From Clostridia bacterium (GTDB lineage: Bacteria; Bacillota; Clostridia; UBA1381), in NCBI GenBank assembly GCA_900751885.1, contig CAADTH010000004.1:124001-188000 (forward strand): a DNA stretch of 64,000 nucleotides, in the 5' to 3' direction. Of this stretch, positions 31,891 through 40,022 are shown one piece after another; position 1 is the stretch's first letter; each line of letters begins with the position of its first letter. Both the position numbers and the translations under genes were made by a program. The notes below the pieces were generated by a model, which worked only from the letters and a program-made list of their open reading frames with translations, was not told the origin of the DNA and did not search any database.

Positions 31891-32161
31891 GTAAAACACC
31901 TGCCTTCCAAAGTAGGATTACGGTCAAAATCCCAAGCTGCAGCATAAAAATTGCCGGCAAAATCCACCGGAACTTTATCGACTTATGACGAAATACATGC
32001 ATTGCAAACAGTGCGCCGATGCTTCCGCCCAAAAGCGATAGTCCAATCAATGTTTTCTCACTGATGCGCCACATTCCCTTTTGGGCGCGCCGTTTGTCTG
32101 CCGCGAATAAGCCCGCAGTGACTAGGTTGATTATCACAATATATATCATTTGTACTTTCAT
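31859..32161 (-). CDS. DUF1294 family membrane protein
   Basis: A 100-residue protein with the DUF1294 pattern: an N-terminal membrane helix, DKRRAQKGMWRISEKTLIGL, then LLGGSIGALFAMHVFRHKS and KFRWILPAIFML. Members are often fused to a cold-shock domain; this one stands alone. Function unknown. A longer frame begins at 32206, but the ATG at 32161 (MKVQMIYIVI) matches family starts. Confidence 0.85.
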   Translation of the reverse strand: MKVQMIYIVIINLVTAGLFAADKRRAQKGMWRISEKTLIGLSLLGGSIGALFAMHVFRHKSIKFRWILPAIFMLQLGILTVILLWKAGVLHGSVSLPFRL

Positions 32162-32277
32162 GCCGCCTATTTTATAATAAGCCGCTACAATTTTCAAGAA
32201 TCCCATCGAAAAATTAAACCATACTATTCTTCTATATAAAACACCGGATTTTTACAAAAAATAGCCGTCATCCTGCC

Positions 32278-32306
32278 TTGCCGCTGTTTTTTCTTCATGA
32301 TATACT
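32278..32306 (+). promoter_or_regulatory. Promoter of the Rrf2 regulator
   Basis: TTGCCG (32278-32283), a 17-bp spacer ending in TGA, and TATACT (32301-32306). Confidence 0.7.
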
Positions 32307-32309
32307 AAA

Positions 32310-32327
32310 CTAAAATTATTATTTTAG
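32310..32327. promoter_or_regulatory. Palindrome overlapping the Rrf2 gene start region
   Basis: CTAAAAT-TATT-ATTTTAG, a perfect 7-bp inverted repeat just after the -10 element. Its position fits an operator for autorepression by the Rrf2 protein. Confidence 0.5.
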
Positions 32328-32345
32328 AAAGAAAGGGTCAAAGGC

Positions 32346-32750
32346 ATGAAAATTTCAACCAAAGGCAGATATGCCCTTCGGCTGATGCTAGATTTGTCAG
32401 AGCATAAGGATGAGGGACTGAGCCGGATTAAAGCAATCTCCGCCCGGCTGGACGTATCGGAAAAATATTTGGAACAAATCATCAATCCCCTTACAAAGGC
32501 TGGATTTGTCAAAAGCACCCGCGGCGCACAAGGCGGCTACGTGATTGCGGTAGACCCAAAGACCACGTTTGTCGGAAGTATTCTTCGCGTCATGGAGGGT
32601 TCTCTTGCACCGGTTCGCTGTGTGGATTCGCAGGAGTGTCCAAAAGCAGAGGAATGTAAGACAGCAAGGCTTTGGAAACGGATTGGTCATGCTGTGGACG
32701 AAGTAGTCGACAGCGTGACATTGCAGGATTTATTGGATGGAACGGTATGA
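32346..32750 (+). CDS. Rrf2 family transcriptional regulator
   Basis: A 134-residue Rrf2/IscR-type regulator. The winged-helix domain shows MKISTKGRYALRLMLDLSEH, ISARLDVSEKYLEQII and the recognition/wing segment RGAQGGYVIA. The C-terminal loop has three Cys (RCVDSQECPKAEEC), the arrangement that binds a [2Fe-2S] cluster in IscR and CymR-like relatives, so it may sense Fe-S status or cysteine. No obvious target operon lies next to it. AAAGGGTCAAAGGC precedes the ATG. Confidence 0.9.
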   Translation: MKISTKGRYALRLMLDLSEHKDEGLSRIKAISARLDVSEKYLEQIINPLTKAGFVKSTRGAQGGYVIAVDPKTTFVGSILRVMEGSLAPVRCVDSQECPKAEECKTARLWKRIGHAVDEVVDSVTLQDLLDGTV

Positions 32751-32790
32751 AATAGAAAAAGAGACTGCCGGCAGTCTCTTTTTCTATTTC
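32749..32790. terminator. Bidirectional terminator after the Rrf2 gene
   Basis: A perfect 21-bp palindromic arm pair centred at 32769/32770 (GAAATAGAAAAAGAGACTGC on the left arm) with A and T runs. It also serves the minus-strand gene ending at 32836. Confidence 0.9.
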
Positions 32791-32835
32791 ATATAAGCCT
32801 CTCTATTCCCATGCAAGGAATTTTTCCCTATCCGT

Positions 32836-33660
32836 CTATTTCTGTTTAAAATCCACTATAATCTGCGCAGATAGTATCGCCAGAAATAATGGAAATAAAA
32901 CTCTCTCTGTTACAGCAGTAAAAATAGCACTCACCTGTTTCATGTCGATTAGGTAAGAGGGAATACAGAATATACCCAAAATGACCAATGAAATAATAAG
33001 GGTGAAAATATATCGTTTTGTTCTGTCCATCATTAACTTCCGGTTGAATTTCATCTGCTCTTCTTTAAAATCTTCTTTGCAGGTAATATATTCCTCTGAA
33101 CGAATCATTTTATTGTATAAAAGATTTTTTTGAACCGTCCATTTGTTTTGATCCCTCCACTCAATATAGTCCTCTTTTCCTTCATATCCGTCCAGCATTC
33201 TCGGATGACCCGGATCATTATCGTTTGTTCTGGCGTCTTTATAGTCCGGCGAGGTCAAATAATGAAATATGACGGTTACAAACTCAGCTCCCACTCTCAA
33301 CTTAAATGCTTCGTTTGAATGATTATGGATTGCTATAATGGAATTTCCCAAATATTGAGGGTCCAGTGTTGTGCCAATATGCCCCAATCCCTTACAGACC
33401 AATGTGACTTTTGAGTGATATGTTCCCCCAATTTTTTGCGAAACATATATCGATTCTTCAGTATAAATCATAGCAGTATCATTCGGCGGAATAATCAAAT
33501 ATTTTTTATTTTTGTCTGCAATCATACGCTTTGTTTTCAGAGACCATCCAAAACGGCTTGCATGAAAATCAATAGAATTGCCTTTGATTGATTCTTGATG
33601 TACAGGATAAATAAACAAATTATTTCCCAATTCTTTCTTGATATCTACAATGCTTAACAA
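32836..33660 (-). CDS. Membrane-anchored dCTP deaminase/dUTPase-fold protein, apparently catalytically altered
   Basis: A 274-residue protein. Residues 1-135 follow the DCD/dUTPase trimeric fold: MLSIVDIKKELGNN, IKGNSIDFHASRFGWS (the SxDLRLG position), TLDPQYLGNS (the IDPGWxG position) and FKLRVGAEFVTVIF (the LxPGMxIGxLxF position). By eye alignment to E. coli Dcd, the SSLxR motif is replaced (YHSKV) and the catalytic Glu of VLEFYN is Ala110 (IIAIHN), while the Asp of IDPGW is kept (Asp100). Two membrane helices end the protein (FTLIISLVILGIFCIP, FPLFLAILSAQII). A TTG start at 33660 is chosen: AAAGGAGGGGG lies before it, and the ATG at 33681 overlaps that site. Confidence 0.75.
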   Translation of the reverse strand: MLSIVDIKKELGNNLFIYPVHQESIKGNSIDFHASRFGWSLKTKRMIADKNKKYLIIPPNDTAMIYTEESIYVSQKIGGTYHSKVTLVCKGLGHIGTTLDPQYLGNSIIAIHNHSNEAFKLRVGAEFVTVIFHYLTSPDYKDARTNDNDPGHPRMLDGYEGKEDYIEWRDQNKWTVQKNLLYNKMIRSEEYITCKEDFKEEQMKFNRKLMMDRTKRYIFTLIISLVILGIFCIPSYLIDMKQVSAIFTAVTERVLFPLFLAILSAQIIVDFKQK

Positions 33661-33681
33661 GTATATGCCCCCTCCTTTCAT

Positions 33682-34290
33682 ATGTTATGAAGGCTTACAC
33701 AACTTCCGATACCCTATCTTAGGCTCATCAAAAATCCTTCACACAGCTACTTGCAGCGGAAAGATACGTTGACCTCGCTCAAATTGATATGTAAACTTCT
33801 TCTACCTATGAATCGCTGTCTGTTTTATTCATTTTACTACAATCGTGTCTATGATTCAACCTTTGAAAAGGACAATAAACTTGAAATATTGCGAAATAAA
33901 ACACATTTTTGAAAACGGACTTCAGATACTTAATTCTTTCTGTTATTTATATTTTTTGCATCCTGCACAAATTTGAAAAATATAAGTGATTTTTCTATGC
34001 CTTTTTCAAAAGGTGTGATATAATATAAGCGTTTCCTCTTTTACAGTTTAGAAGATGTAAAACAAATAAAGAATCAACATGAAAGAAAGAGGAAAATAAA
34101 TAGAATAGAGGAACGCCCAGACAAATTAAAATGATGTTATCATAATCACAAAGTGTGGTTTGCATGCGCAAAACCATTGCTACATAGCAAGACATCTCTT
34201 TGTTTAAGAGATTATCCGCCTATTTTATGGACATACCGCCGGGCATGGCGAGATATAAATAGAATAGATAGAAAAAGGGGGACTTTGTTT
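33682..34290. other. 609-bp non-coding stretch before galE
   Basis: No convincing gene on either strand. The right half contains an extended -10 promoter at 34019 and a leader of about 260 bases. In that leader, a GCGTTTCCTCTTT segment near 34028 can pair with AGAGGAACGC near 34108, so a long-range stem is possible. I cannot match it to a known riboswitch. Confidence 0.5.
34014..34024 (+). promoter_or_regulatory. Extended -10 promoter upstream of galE
   Basis: TG-A-TATAAT with the -10 hexamer at 34019-34024; no good -35. It is the best promoter candidate for galE and would give a long leader. Confidence 0.5.
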
Positions 34291-35292
34291 ATGACTATTT
34301 TAGTAACAGGAGGAACTGGATTCATCGGCTCTCACACCTGCGTTGAGCTTTATGAGGCAGGATATGAGGTTGTCATTATCGACAATCTAATCAACTCCAA
34401 AAAAAATGTGCTCGACCACATTGAAACCATTGCAGGAAAACGTCCGAAGTTCTATGAAAATGATTGCTGTGACAAAGCAGCTCTCGAGACGATTTTCTCT
34501 GAAAATCAAATCGACGGTGTGATTCATTTTGCAGGGCTCAAAGCCGTCGGCGAATCTGTCGCGCAGCCGCTTCGGTATTATCAAAATAACCTAATCAGCA
34601 CACTGACTTTGTGTGAGGTGATGGCGGCGCATGGATGCAAAAAATTGGTATTCAGTTCTTCCGCAACTGTATACGGGACACCGAAATCTGTACCAATCAA
34701 AGAGGACTTTCCGCTCAGCACAACAAATCCATACGGCTCCACAAAGCTTATGATTGAGATGATGCTCCGCGATATCGCCTATGCAGACCCGGAGTGGTCC
34801 ATCGCACTGTTGCGGTACTTTAATCCAATCGGCGCACATGAAAGCGGTCTGATTGGCGAAAATCCAAATGGCATTCCAAACAATCTTATGCCATACATCG
34901 GGCAGGTAGCAATCGGCAAGCTTGACCATTTGAATGTGTTTGGAGATGATTATCCAACGCATGACGGTACGGGCGTGCGCGATTACATCCATGTAGTGGA
35001 TTTGAGCAAGGGACATATCAATGCCCTCAAAAAAATTTCCGATTCCAAGGGCGTCGAAGCATACAATCTCGGCACGGGAACAGGCTATAGTGTACTTGAT
35101 ATTGTACATGCGTTTGAAAAGGCAAACGATATCAAAATCAAATATGAAATCGCACCGCGGCGTCCCGGGGATATCGCTCAGTGTTATGCTGATCCGGCAA
35201 AGGCTCGGGAGGAGCTTGGCTGGACAGCCAATTATGACATCGAGAGAATGTGTAAAGACAGCTGGAATTTTGCAAAGAAAAACTATCAATAA
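34291..35292 (+). CDS. galE: UDP-glucose 4-epimerase
   Basis: A 333-residue short-chain dehydrogenase-type epimerase interconverting UDP-glucose and UDP-galactose with bound NAD. The Rossmann motif is [24 protein letters not shown] is the family signature; the catalytic Ser/Thr and Tyr-Lys pair are in FSSSATVYG and [19 protein letters not shown] and [12 protein letters not shown] follow. Length is standard. An open frame runs 138 bases further upstream, but the ATG at 34291 has AAGGGGGAC before it and matches homologues. Confidence 0.95.
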   Translation: MTILVTGGTGFIGSHTCVELYEAGYEVVIIDNLINSKKNVLDHIETIAGKRPKFYENDCCDKAALETIFSENQIDGVIHFAGLKAVGESVAQPLRYYQNNLISTLTLCEVMAAHGCKKLVFSSSATVYGTPKSVPIKEDFPLSTTNPYGSTKLMIEMMLRDIAYADPEWSIALLRYFNPIGAHESGLIGENPNGIPNNLMPYIGQVAIGKLDHLNVFGDDYPTHDGTGVRDYIHVVDLSKGHINALKKISDSKGVEAYNLGTGTGYSVLDIVHAFEKANDIKIKYEIAPRRPGDIAQCYADPAKAREELGWTANYDIERMCKDSWNFAKKNYQ

Positions 35293-35299
35293 AATATGA

Positions 35300-35337
35300 A
35301 AGTCCTGCCTGTACTATATAACAGACAGGACTTTTTT
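35300..35337 (+). terminator. Terminator of galE
   Basis: Stem AGTCCTGCCTGT (from 35301) with ACAGACAGGACT (to 35332) and a six-T run. Confidence 0.85.
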
Positions 35338-35542
35338 CTGTTCAAATATATTGATATATTAAAATTCTTTTTGCAAAAAAAATAATTATATTGTACTCAT
35401 ACCCGGATTTGTTGTTTCAAACATTATCCATACAATGACGCAAGACCGTGATATATCATTGATATTTCCCTATAATATTTGAAATTGATGTCCTTTTTCG
35501 AATAGCAACTTTTTTTCATATATACTAAAAAACAAGGTCAAC

Positions 35543-35582
35543 TATACTGATACGATATTAAAATATGAGACCTATCAGTATA
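35543..35582. promoter_or_regulatory. Inverted repeat before the XRE gene, candidate operator
   Basis: TATACTGATA (35543-35552) and TATCAGTATA (35573-35582) form a perfect 10-bp inverted repeat with a 20-bp spacer, about two helical turns apart centre to centre. An AT-rich -10-like TATTAAAAT lies between them. This suits a dimeric or tetrameric XRE repressor controlling its own gene. The remainder of 35338-35542 is AT-rich with no gene. Confidence 0.5.
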
Positions 35583-35609
35583 AACTATATGTATATGGAG
35601 TTGTTATTT

Positions 35610-36005
35610 ATGAAAAAAGAAATGAATCAAAACCCAAAATGTAACAAAAATTTACACATTCCAGACAATTCTGATTTTATTGATTTAAAACGTCTGGGCA
35701 GCAAAATTCGAAGTGCCCGAAAAAATCAAGGGCTAACGCAAGAGAAGCTGGCTGAATTAATTGATGTCACTCCTGCATTTGTAGGACATATTGAACGCGG
35801 CGAACGGTCGTTGTCTCTTTCCACTCTGTTAAAAATCACTCAAACGTTACATATCAGCATGGATTCCCTATTTTCTTCCCCTGATCTTTCCGCTCCCGAA
35901 CAGACAGTCGACGCATTCCGCCAGTTGATTCAAGGATGCACTCCCAGTGTTCAAGCCGCTACCATTGATCTTGTTCGTGTATTTCTGAAGCATTTCCCAA
36001 AGTAA
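35610..36005 (+). CDS. XRE family transcriptional regulator
   Basis: A 131-residue regulator. The HTH_3 domain spans about residues 30-90: LGSKIRSARKNQGLTQEKLA, then LIDVTPAFVGHIERGERSLSLSTL (helix-turn-helix with the VTPAFVGHIERG recognition helix). The C-terminal 40 residues (VDAFRQLIQGCTPSVQAATI and onward) may mediate dimers. Several upstream ATG codons are in frame; 35610 is chosen because GGAG lies nine bases before it. It precedes a membrane P-loop ATPase gene by 154 bp in the same direction. Confidence 0.85.
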   Translation: MKKEMNQNPKCNKNLHIPDNSDFIDLKRLGSKIRSARKNQGLTQEKLAELIDVTPAFVGHIERGERSLSLSTLLKITQTLHISMDSLFSSPDLSAPEQTVDAFRQLIQGCTPSVQAATIDLVRVFLKHFPK

Positions 36006-36078
36006 TAATATAGTTCGCATCTTATTTTTTAATCTCTATCCATGATTTCTGGACTATTGAGGAATTTTATTGGTTTTA

Positions 36079-36107
36079 TTGACTAATTATAGACTTTTAG
36101 GTATGAT
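36079..36107 (+). promoter_or_regulatory. Promoter of the membrane ATPase gene
   Basis: TTGACT (36079-36084), a 17-bp spacer, and TATGAT (36102-36107). The ATPase therefore has its own promoter besides any read-through from the XRE gene. Confidence 0.68.
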
Positions 36108-36159
36108 AGTGGTATCTAATAACCCAATTAAGACCATATTCAACCAAGGGGAGGACATC

Positions 36160-38247
36160 ATGGCTAAAAAACGAAATTTTTGTTATCTGTTAGAAATCGA
36201 TAACATTTTATTACTTGCTTTTTTTCTATCCCTAATTCTATTTCATACGTGCATAATTGTTTCGAGGACGTCTTCTACCTTTCTGGCGCAACACTCCTTT
36301 GCTATTTCACTTTTCATCGGCATCGCTCCCAGTATCATAAGTGGAATCTATTCTTTATTCAGATGGGAATACAAGCAAAAACATACTCCCTCTCCTCTTT
36401 TTGAGCATTCTGCTTCTCCTAAACAAGAGCACTATTTTTCAGGTCTTTTAAGCTATCAAGAACTTGACGAATTGTCAGATGAAGCGCTGTTACATCGCAG
36501 TGATTTGTTGAATCGAAAAAGACATTGCAAAAAAATCATTCACAAAATTGAAGCTCTTTTTCGGTGTCCACACGACGGACATCCAAATTGTCTCTACCTT
36601 ACCGGTGCAAGCGGATCTGGAAAGTCTATGCTACTGCGTTACCTGAAGCTTGATTTGCTACAAAAGGGCTATGAGGTAGAGATTATCCACAAAAATTATA
36701 ACAATCTGCATTTGCACGGTCCATCAAAAGGGTTCAAAAAAAAGATAATCGTTTTGGATCAATTTGAGCGAGCGCTAAACTATCATGACTATATACGCCG
36801 AATTCAGTGTTTTTCCAAAACGCCAAAAAGCCGTCGGACTGCATTTATTTTTGTGTTTCCGCAGCAATACCTATCCCATGTCTCTAACGCATTGAATCTA
36901 AGTTATTATGATATCTATACACTTTCCTTCGATTCTTATGACATTAACCAGTTGAAAAACAAAATCATCGATTTTACTGGTCTGGAATCAAGTGAAATAC
37001 AACCATACCTATCTGGAGATATTTCGTTAGAAGATGCACAAACATCCCCAGCTGAAAATAATTCAGTTCAAAATGCCAAAATATTGCTTTATTCTCTTAA
37101 AAAGCTTGCCGATGAAAAGATTCCATTGGTCGAATTTGAAATCTTGGGAAGGATATTGGAAAGCGATTCAAGTGGAGACAAAAACCAATATATCAATCGA
37201 CCTCATCAAGCTGTTGAAATCCATTTGAACCAATGGATTTCAAAATTTCCGAACAAGTTACCTGCTCAAAGCATCCTTTATTTGCTATCCAAAAATGATT
37301 ATTGTACGATTAATGAGTTGAAATGGATTACCTTTGAGCCTGAGGTATGCTTTCGAACAGACGGGAGCTGTTCCGCACAAGGATTAAATATTATTGATGC
37401 TTTAAAAGAGAATATGTTTATCCAGACAGTATCGAAAACCGGCAGCGAAGAATTTAAAATCATACACGACTATGTTGCCGAACGGCTCCATAAGTATTGC
37501 CTAAACCACATCCCAGATGAAGTAAAGGGAAATGTTGACTACTTTTACTCCTGCAAGGAACGCAAAGAAGAAGGCAATCAAAAATTTCAAAAATTCTATG
37601 AAGAAATTAATGCGTATTATAAAAAATATACAGGCCCTAGAAAGTTTGAACCATTCTGTCTGATTGTGTTATGCGTTGCATTGATAGTTCTAACCCTATG
37701 TACCGCCAACCGGGAGAATGTTTTTCATTGGAAATATATCGGAATTTCTCTTTGCAGTGTACCGGCAACCTATTACATCTATAATTACTGTCACCGCTTT
37801 TTCTGTCTAAAAAGCTCCTGGAAGTACAGTTTTACCTGTATCGGCGGCATGGCTGTTATTTTTCTTTCGTATCTGTATGTCAACTTATGGGCTATCTTTA
37901 TGGGTCTCGAAGTTATAGTTCTAGGCGTCAATATCGCCTGTACCTTCGCAAGAACAACCTATGGAACCGCAAGACAAAAATTTATGGGGAATTTTGAGGT
38001 ATTTTGTGCTATCGGATTCGTCGTCTCGGCACTTGGGGTACTGTTCCTATTTCTGTTTGGATTAAATCGTGAAGAAGCACAAGATCTTGTTGTCTCTGTC
38101 TTAGGACATTGGCTTGAACTTTCTTATTATCTACTATTTTTTGTATATGCATTGTTATCTGTATTATCCCATATCCAATATGACTATATTTTTATCCATC
38201 GTGGATATGCTACAATGCTGGTGCCGCTTGAGGAGAATTTCAAATAA
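36160..38247 (+). CDS. Membrane STAND-like P-loop ATPase
   Basis: A 695-residue protein of no family I can name. Two N-terminal membrane helices (about 16-36 and 48-66) are followed by a cytoplasmic NTPase: Walker A GASGSGKS at 149-156, Walker B KKIIVLDQFE at 194-203, then RRTAFIFVFP (sensor strand) and helical segments. A winged-helix-like part (SILYLLSKNDYCTINELKWI) and IIHDYVAERLHKYC follow, as in STAND/NACHT-type switches. The last 180 residues hold about six membrane helices. AAGGGGAGG precedes the ATG at 36160; longer frames lack a site. Membrane output plus STAND-like core and an XRE neighbour suggest stress or phage sensing; this is inference. Confidence 0.72.
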   Translation: MAKKRNFCYLLEIDNILLLAFFLSLILFHTCIIVSRTSSTFLAQHSFAISLFIGIAPSIISGIYSLFRWEYKQKHTPSPLFEHSASPKQEHYFSGLLSYQELDELSDEALLHRSDLLNRKRHCKKIIHKIEALFRCPHDGHPNCLYLTGASGSGKSMLLRYLKLDLLQKGYEVEIIHKNYNNLHLHGPSKGFKKKIIVLDQFERALNYHDYIRRIQCFSKTPKSRRTAFIFVFPQQYLSHVSNALNLSYYDIYTLSFDSYDINQLKNKIIDFTGLESSEIQPYLSGDISLEDAQTSPAENNSVQNAKILLYSLKKLADEKIPLVEFEILGRILESDSSGDKNQYINRPHQAVEIHLNQWISKFPNKLPAQSILYLLSKNDYCTINELKWITFEPEVCFRTDGSCSAQGLNIIDALKENMFIQTVSKTGSEEFKIIHDYVAERLHKYCLNHIPDEVKGNVDYFYSCKERKEEGNQKFQKFYEEINAYYKKYTGPRKFEPFCLIVLCVALIVLTLCTANRENVFHWKYIGISLCSVPATYYIYNYCHRFFCLKSSWKYSFTCIGGMAVIFLSYLYVNLWAIFMGLEVIVLGVNIACTFARTTYGTARQKFMGNFEVFCAIGFVVSALGVLFLFLFGLNREEAQDLVVSVLGHWLELSYYLLFFVYALLSVLSHIQYDYIFIHRGYATMLVPLEENFK

Positions 38248-38691
38248 AACAAAAAAACAGACTATATCTATCATGATACAGTCTGTTTTTTCCTGTATAC
38301 ACCCATTCGTGCTGATTGCCACCACAGCATTTTTCGGTATTCCATCAAAGCAAAAGTCATAGCTTCTCTCATCGCCCCACTGTACATTGGGTATCACATT
38401 GATTTGATTGCTCTGCATCCAAAAGGTAAGCGTACGGTTTCTGTATGTATTCCAAATCTGTATGGAAAGCAGCATATCACGGTATAAACTGAAGTCGGCA
38501 GACAGACAGCCGTCAAACTGTTTGAAGCGTCTGAGATATGCTTTTGGATTGTTCCATACACATTCAAACCGGCGGTCGTCGGTATAAAAGTGTATCCATT
38601 GCCGATAGTCTGTTGCCTTGAACGCTTTGTCAAAAGGGATTGCTCTTTGAGGTCTTTCATGGCATGGCTTTACAACGAGAATATCTTTCAT
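38164..38691 (-). pseudogene. DUF4417 protein with lost C-terminus
   Basis: The first 131 residues follow DUF4417 closely: HFYTDDRRFECVWNNPKAYL, DFSLYRDMLLSIQIWNTYR, NVIPNVQWGDERSYDFCFDG and VVAISTNGC. Family members continue for roughly 70-90 more residues, which are absent. From about 38298 the frame runs through the terminator of the STAND-like gene and then antisense to that gene's 3' end, giving an unrelated tail to residue 175. This is best read as truncation caused by arrival of the XRE/ATPase cassette. A fused but expressed protein cannot be excluded. Confidence 0.75.
38257..38292. terminator. Terminator of the membrane ATPase gene
   Basis: Stem CAGACTATATC (38258-38268) with GATACAGTCTG (38275-38285), flanked by A7 on the left and T6 on the right. 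Confidence 0.82.
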
Positions 38692-38755
38692 TTATAAAAA
38701 AAGACCATAGCACCTACATGCTACAGTCCTCTTTTGATTCTCGTGTTCTAAAAAC

Positions 38756-39211
38756 TCAACCGTTGATGTTATAATGCCCTGCCAGCTTATTGGTTGCTGT
38801 TGCGAGCTTATGAACATACACAAACGGTCCGACGACGATGAAGGAACCCAAAACATTCCAAAGCCAGAATGAGCCTGCGCTAAAGCTGTAGTCAATATTT
38901 CTGCGCCTGAGCTCTGTGCCAATCCGATTGGAAAGCTTGTGGAACCATACCAGATATCCAATGCCCAGCGTAATCCATCCAACGAGGAAAAACAATAGGC
39001 AATAGTGCATTGTTTTCTTGCCGTCATAGCGGCTTGCAATGACATTGATATCATTGGAGATTCCCGAGTAAAAGACAATTGGGTAAATGCCCAGCGTAAC
39101 GATGCCCAGCAGGATAAACTTTAGTAGGCTCCGATGATTATTTAACTGTCCAACCGGTGAGTTCGATGCCTGATACTCTGTTTGTGTTGCTGTTGTTGTG
39201 TTATTTTCCAT
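38756..39211 (-). CDS. DUF4234 family membrane protein
   Basis: A 151-residue protein with about three or four membrane segments. It has a hydrophilic Thr/Asn-rich N-terminus (MENNTTTATQTEYQAS), then LLKFILLGIVTLGIYPIVFY and LGIGYLVWFHKLSNRIGTEL, matching the DUF4234 pattern (two short helices with a conserved GIYPI-type turn). Function unknown. The ATG at 39211 is preceded by AAAGGGAGGGG; the frame continues upstream but lacks a better site. Confidence 0.85.
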   Translation of the reverse strand: MENNTTTATQTEYQASNSPVGQLNNHRSLLKFILLGIVTLGIYPIVFYSGISNDINVIASRYDGKKTMHYCLLFFLVGWITLGIGYLVWFHKLSNRIGTELRRRNIDYSFSAGSFWLWNVLGSFIVVGPFVYVHKLATATNKLAGHYNING

Positions 39212-39349
39212 AAATACCCCTCCCTTTTTGTATAAATATAGCATATTTTATCTATAAAGTCAACTACAAATTAGGGAAAACAGACAATTTTTGTTGTACA
39301 TCAAATTCACCTCAAATTGTTTCTGCTATTATATCTACAAGATTTTATA

Positions 39350-39389
39350 AAAATAAAAAAAAGCCTGTAAGTACTGGTACTACAAGCTT
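39350..39389 (-). terminator. Terminator downstream of the initiator tRNA
   Basis: On the minus strand, AAGCTTGTAGTAC pairs with GTACTTACAGGCTT across a CA loop and is followed by eight T. Confidence 0.85.
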
Positions 39390-39396
39390 CTTTAAT

Positions 39397-39473
<77 letters not shown>

Positions 39474-39567
39474 ATATAAAAAGCGTCTAAAATCAGACAC
39501 CTTTTATAGTATAACACACCTCTATTAAAAAGTCAACATATAATTGCATTTTTGTTTTAAATATTTT

Positions 39568-39969
39568 TTACTTTTCTTCCATTATCTTTATAACCACTGT
39601 TCTTGTACGCGCTCCGTCGTACTCGCAAAAGTAAATCCCCTGCCATCTTCCCAGCATCAATTTTCCTTCGTGAATGAGAATAGTCTGCGAAAATCCTGTC
39701 ATTGTCGCTTTAATATGCGCCGCGGAATTGCCCTCAAAGTGATGGTATCCATCCTCATGCGGTACCATTTTATCCAGCTCATACAGCATATCGCGCACTA
39801 CATCGGGATCTGCATTTTCATTGATTGTAACGCCTGCTGTCGTGTGTGGGATATATACGACGCAAATTCCTTCCTTGACTCCAAATTTTGTGACGCTGTC
39901 CTGCACCTGATTGGTAATATCAATCATTTGATCGCGCTTTTTTGTCTGAACTGCAAATTGTGTCTGCAT
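39568..39969 (-). CDS. YjbQ/UPF0047 family protein (secondary thiamine-phosphate synthase type)
   Basis: A 133-residue protein of the YjbQ family, reported to have weak thiamine-phosphate synthase activity. The signature is intact: CVVYIPHTTAGVTINENADP, then MVPHEDGYHHFEGNSAAHIK, and LGRWQGIYFCEYDGARTRTV. The conserved His and Asp/Glu residues likely form the active site of the trimer. Length is standard. AAAGGGAGA precedes the ATG. The true cellular role is unsettled. Confidence 0.93.
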   Translation of the reverse strand: MQTQFAVQTKKRDQMIDITNQVQDSVTKFGVKEGICVVYIPHTTAGVTINENADPDVVRDMLYELDKMVPHEDGYHHFEGNSAAHIKATMTGFSQTILIHEGKLMLGRWQGIYFCEYDGARTRTVVIKIMEEK

Positions 39970-39986
39970 TACGCATCTCCCTTTCT

Positions 39987-40013
39987 AAAAAAATGCCCCG
40001 CCAAGCGGGGCAT
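39987..40013 (-). terminator. Terminator of the stalk/cohesin-like secreted protein gene
   Basis: Stem ATGCCCCGC (39993-40001) with GCGGGGCAT (40005-40013), loop CAA, and a run of A on the plus strand (T on the minus) at 39987-39992. It lies directly after the stop of the gene ending at 40023 and before the YjbQ gene, so it separates the two. Confidence 0.88.
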
Positions 40014-40022
40014 TCTCTAGTT

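Noticed and set aside
33995..34195. A 66-codon frame on the minus strand in the galE upstream region
   Set aside because: No ribosome site, and it overlaps the galE promoter candidate.
34153..34290. An N-terminal extension of GalE
   Set aside because: The added residues have no match to the family and the ATG at 34291 has a strong ribosome site.
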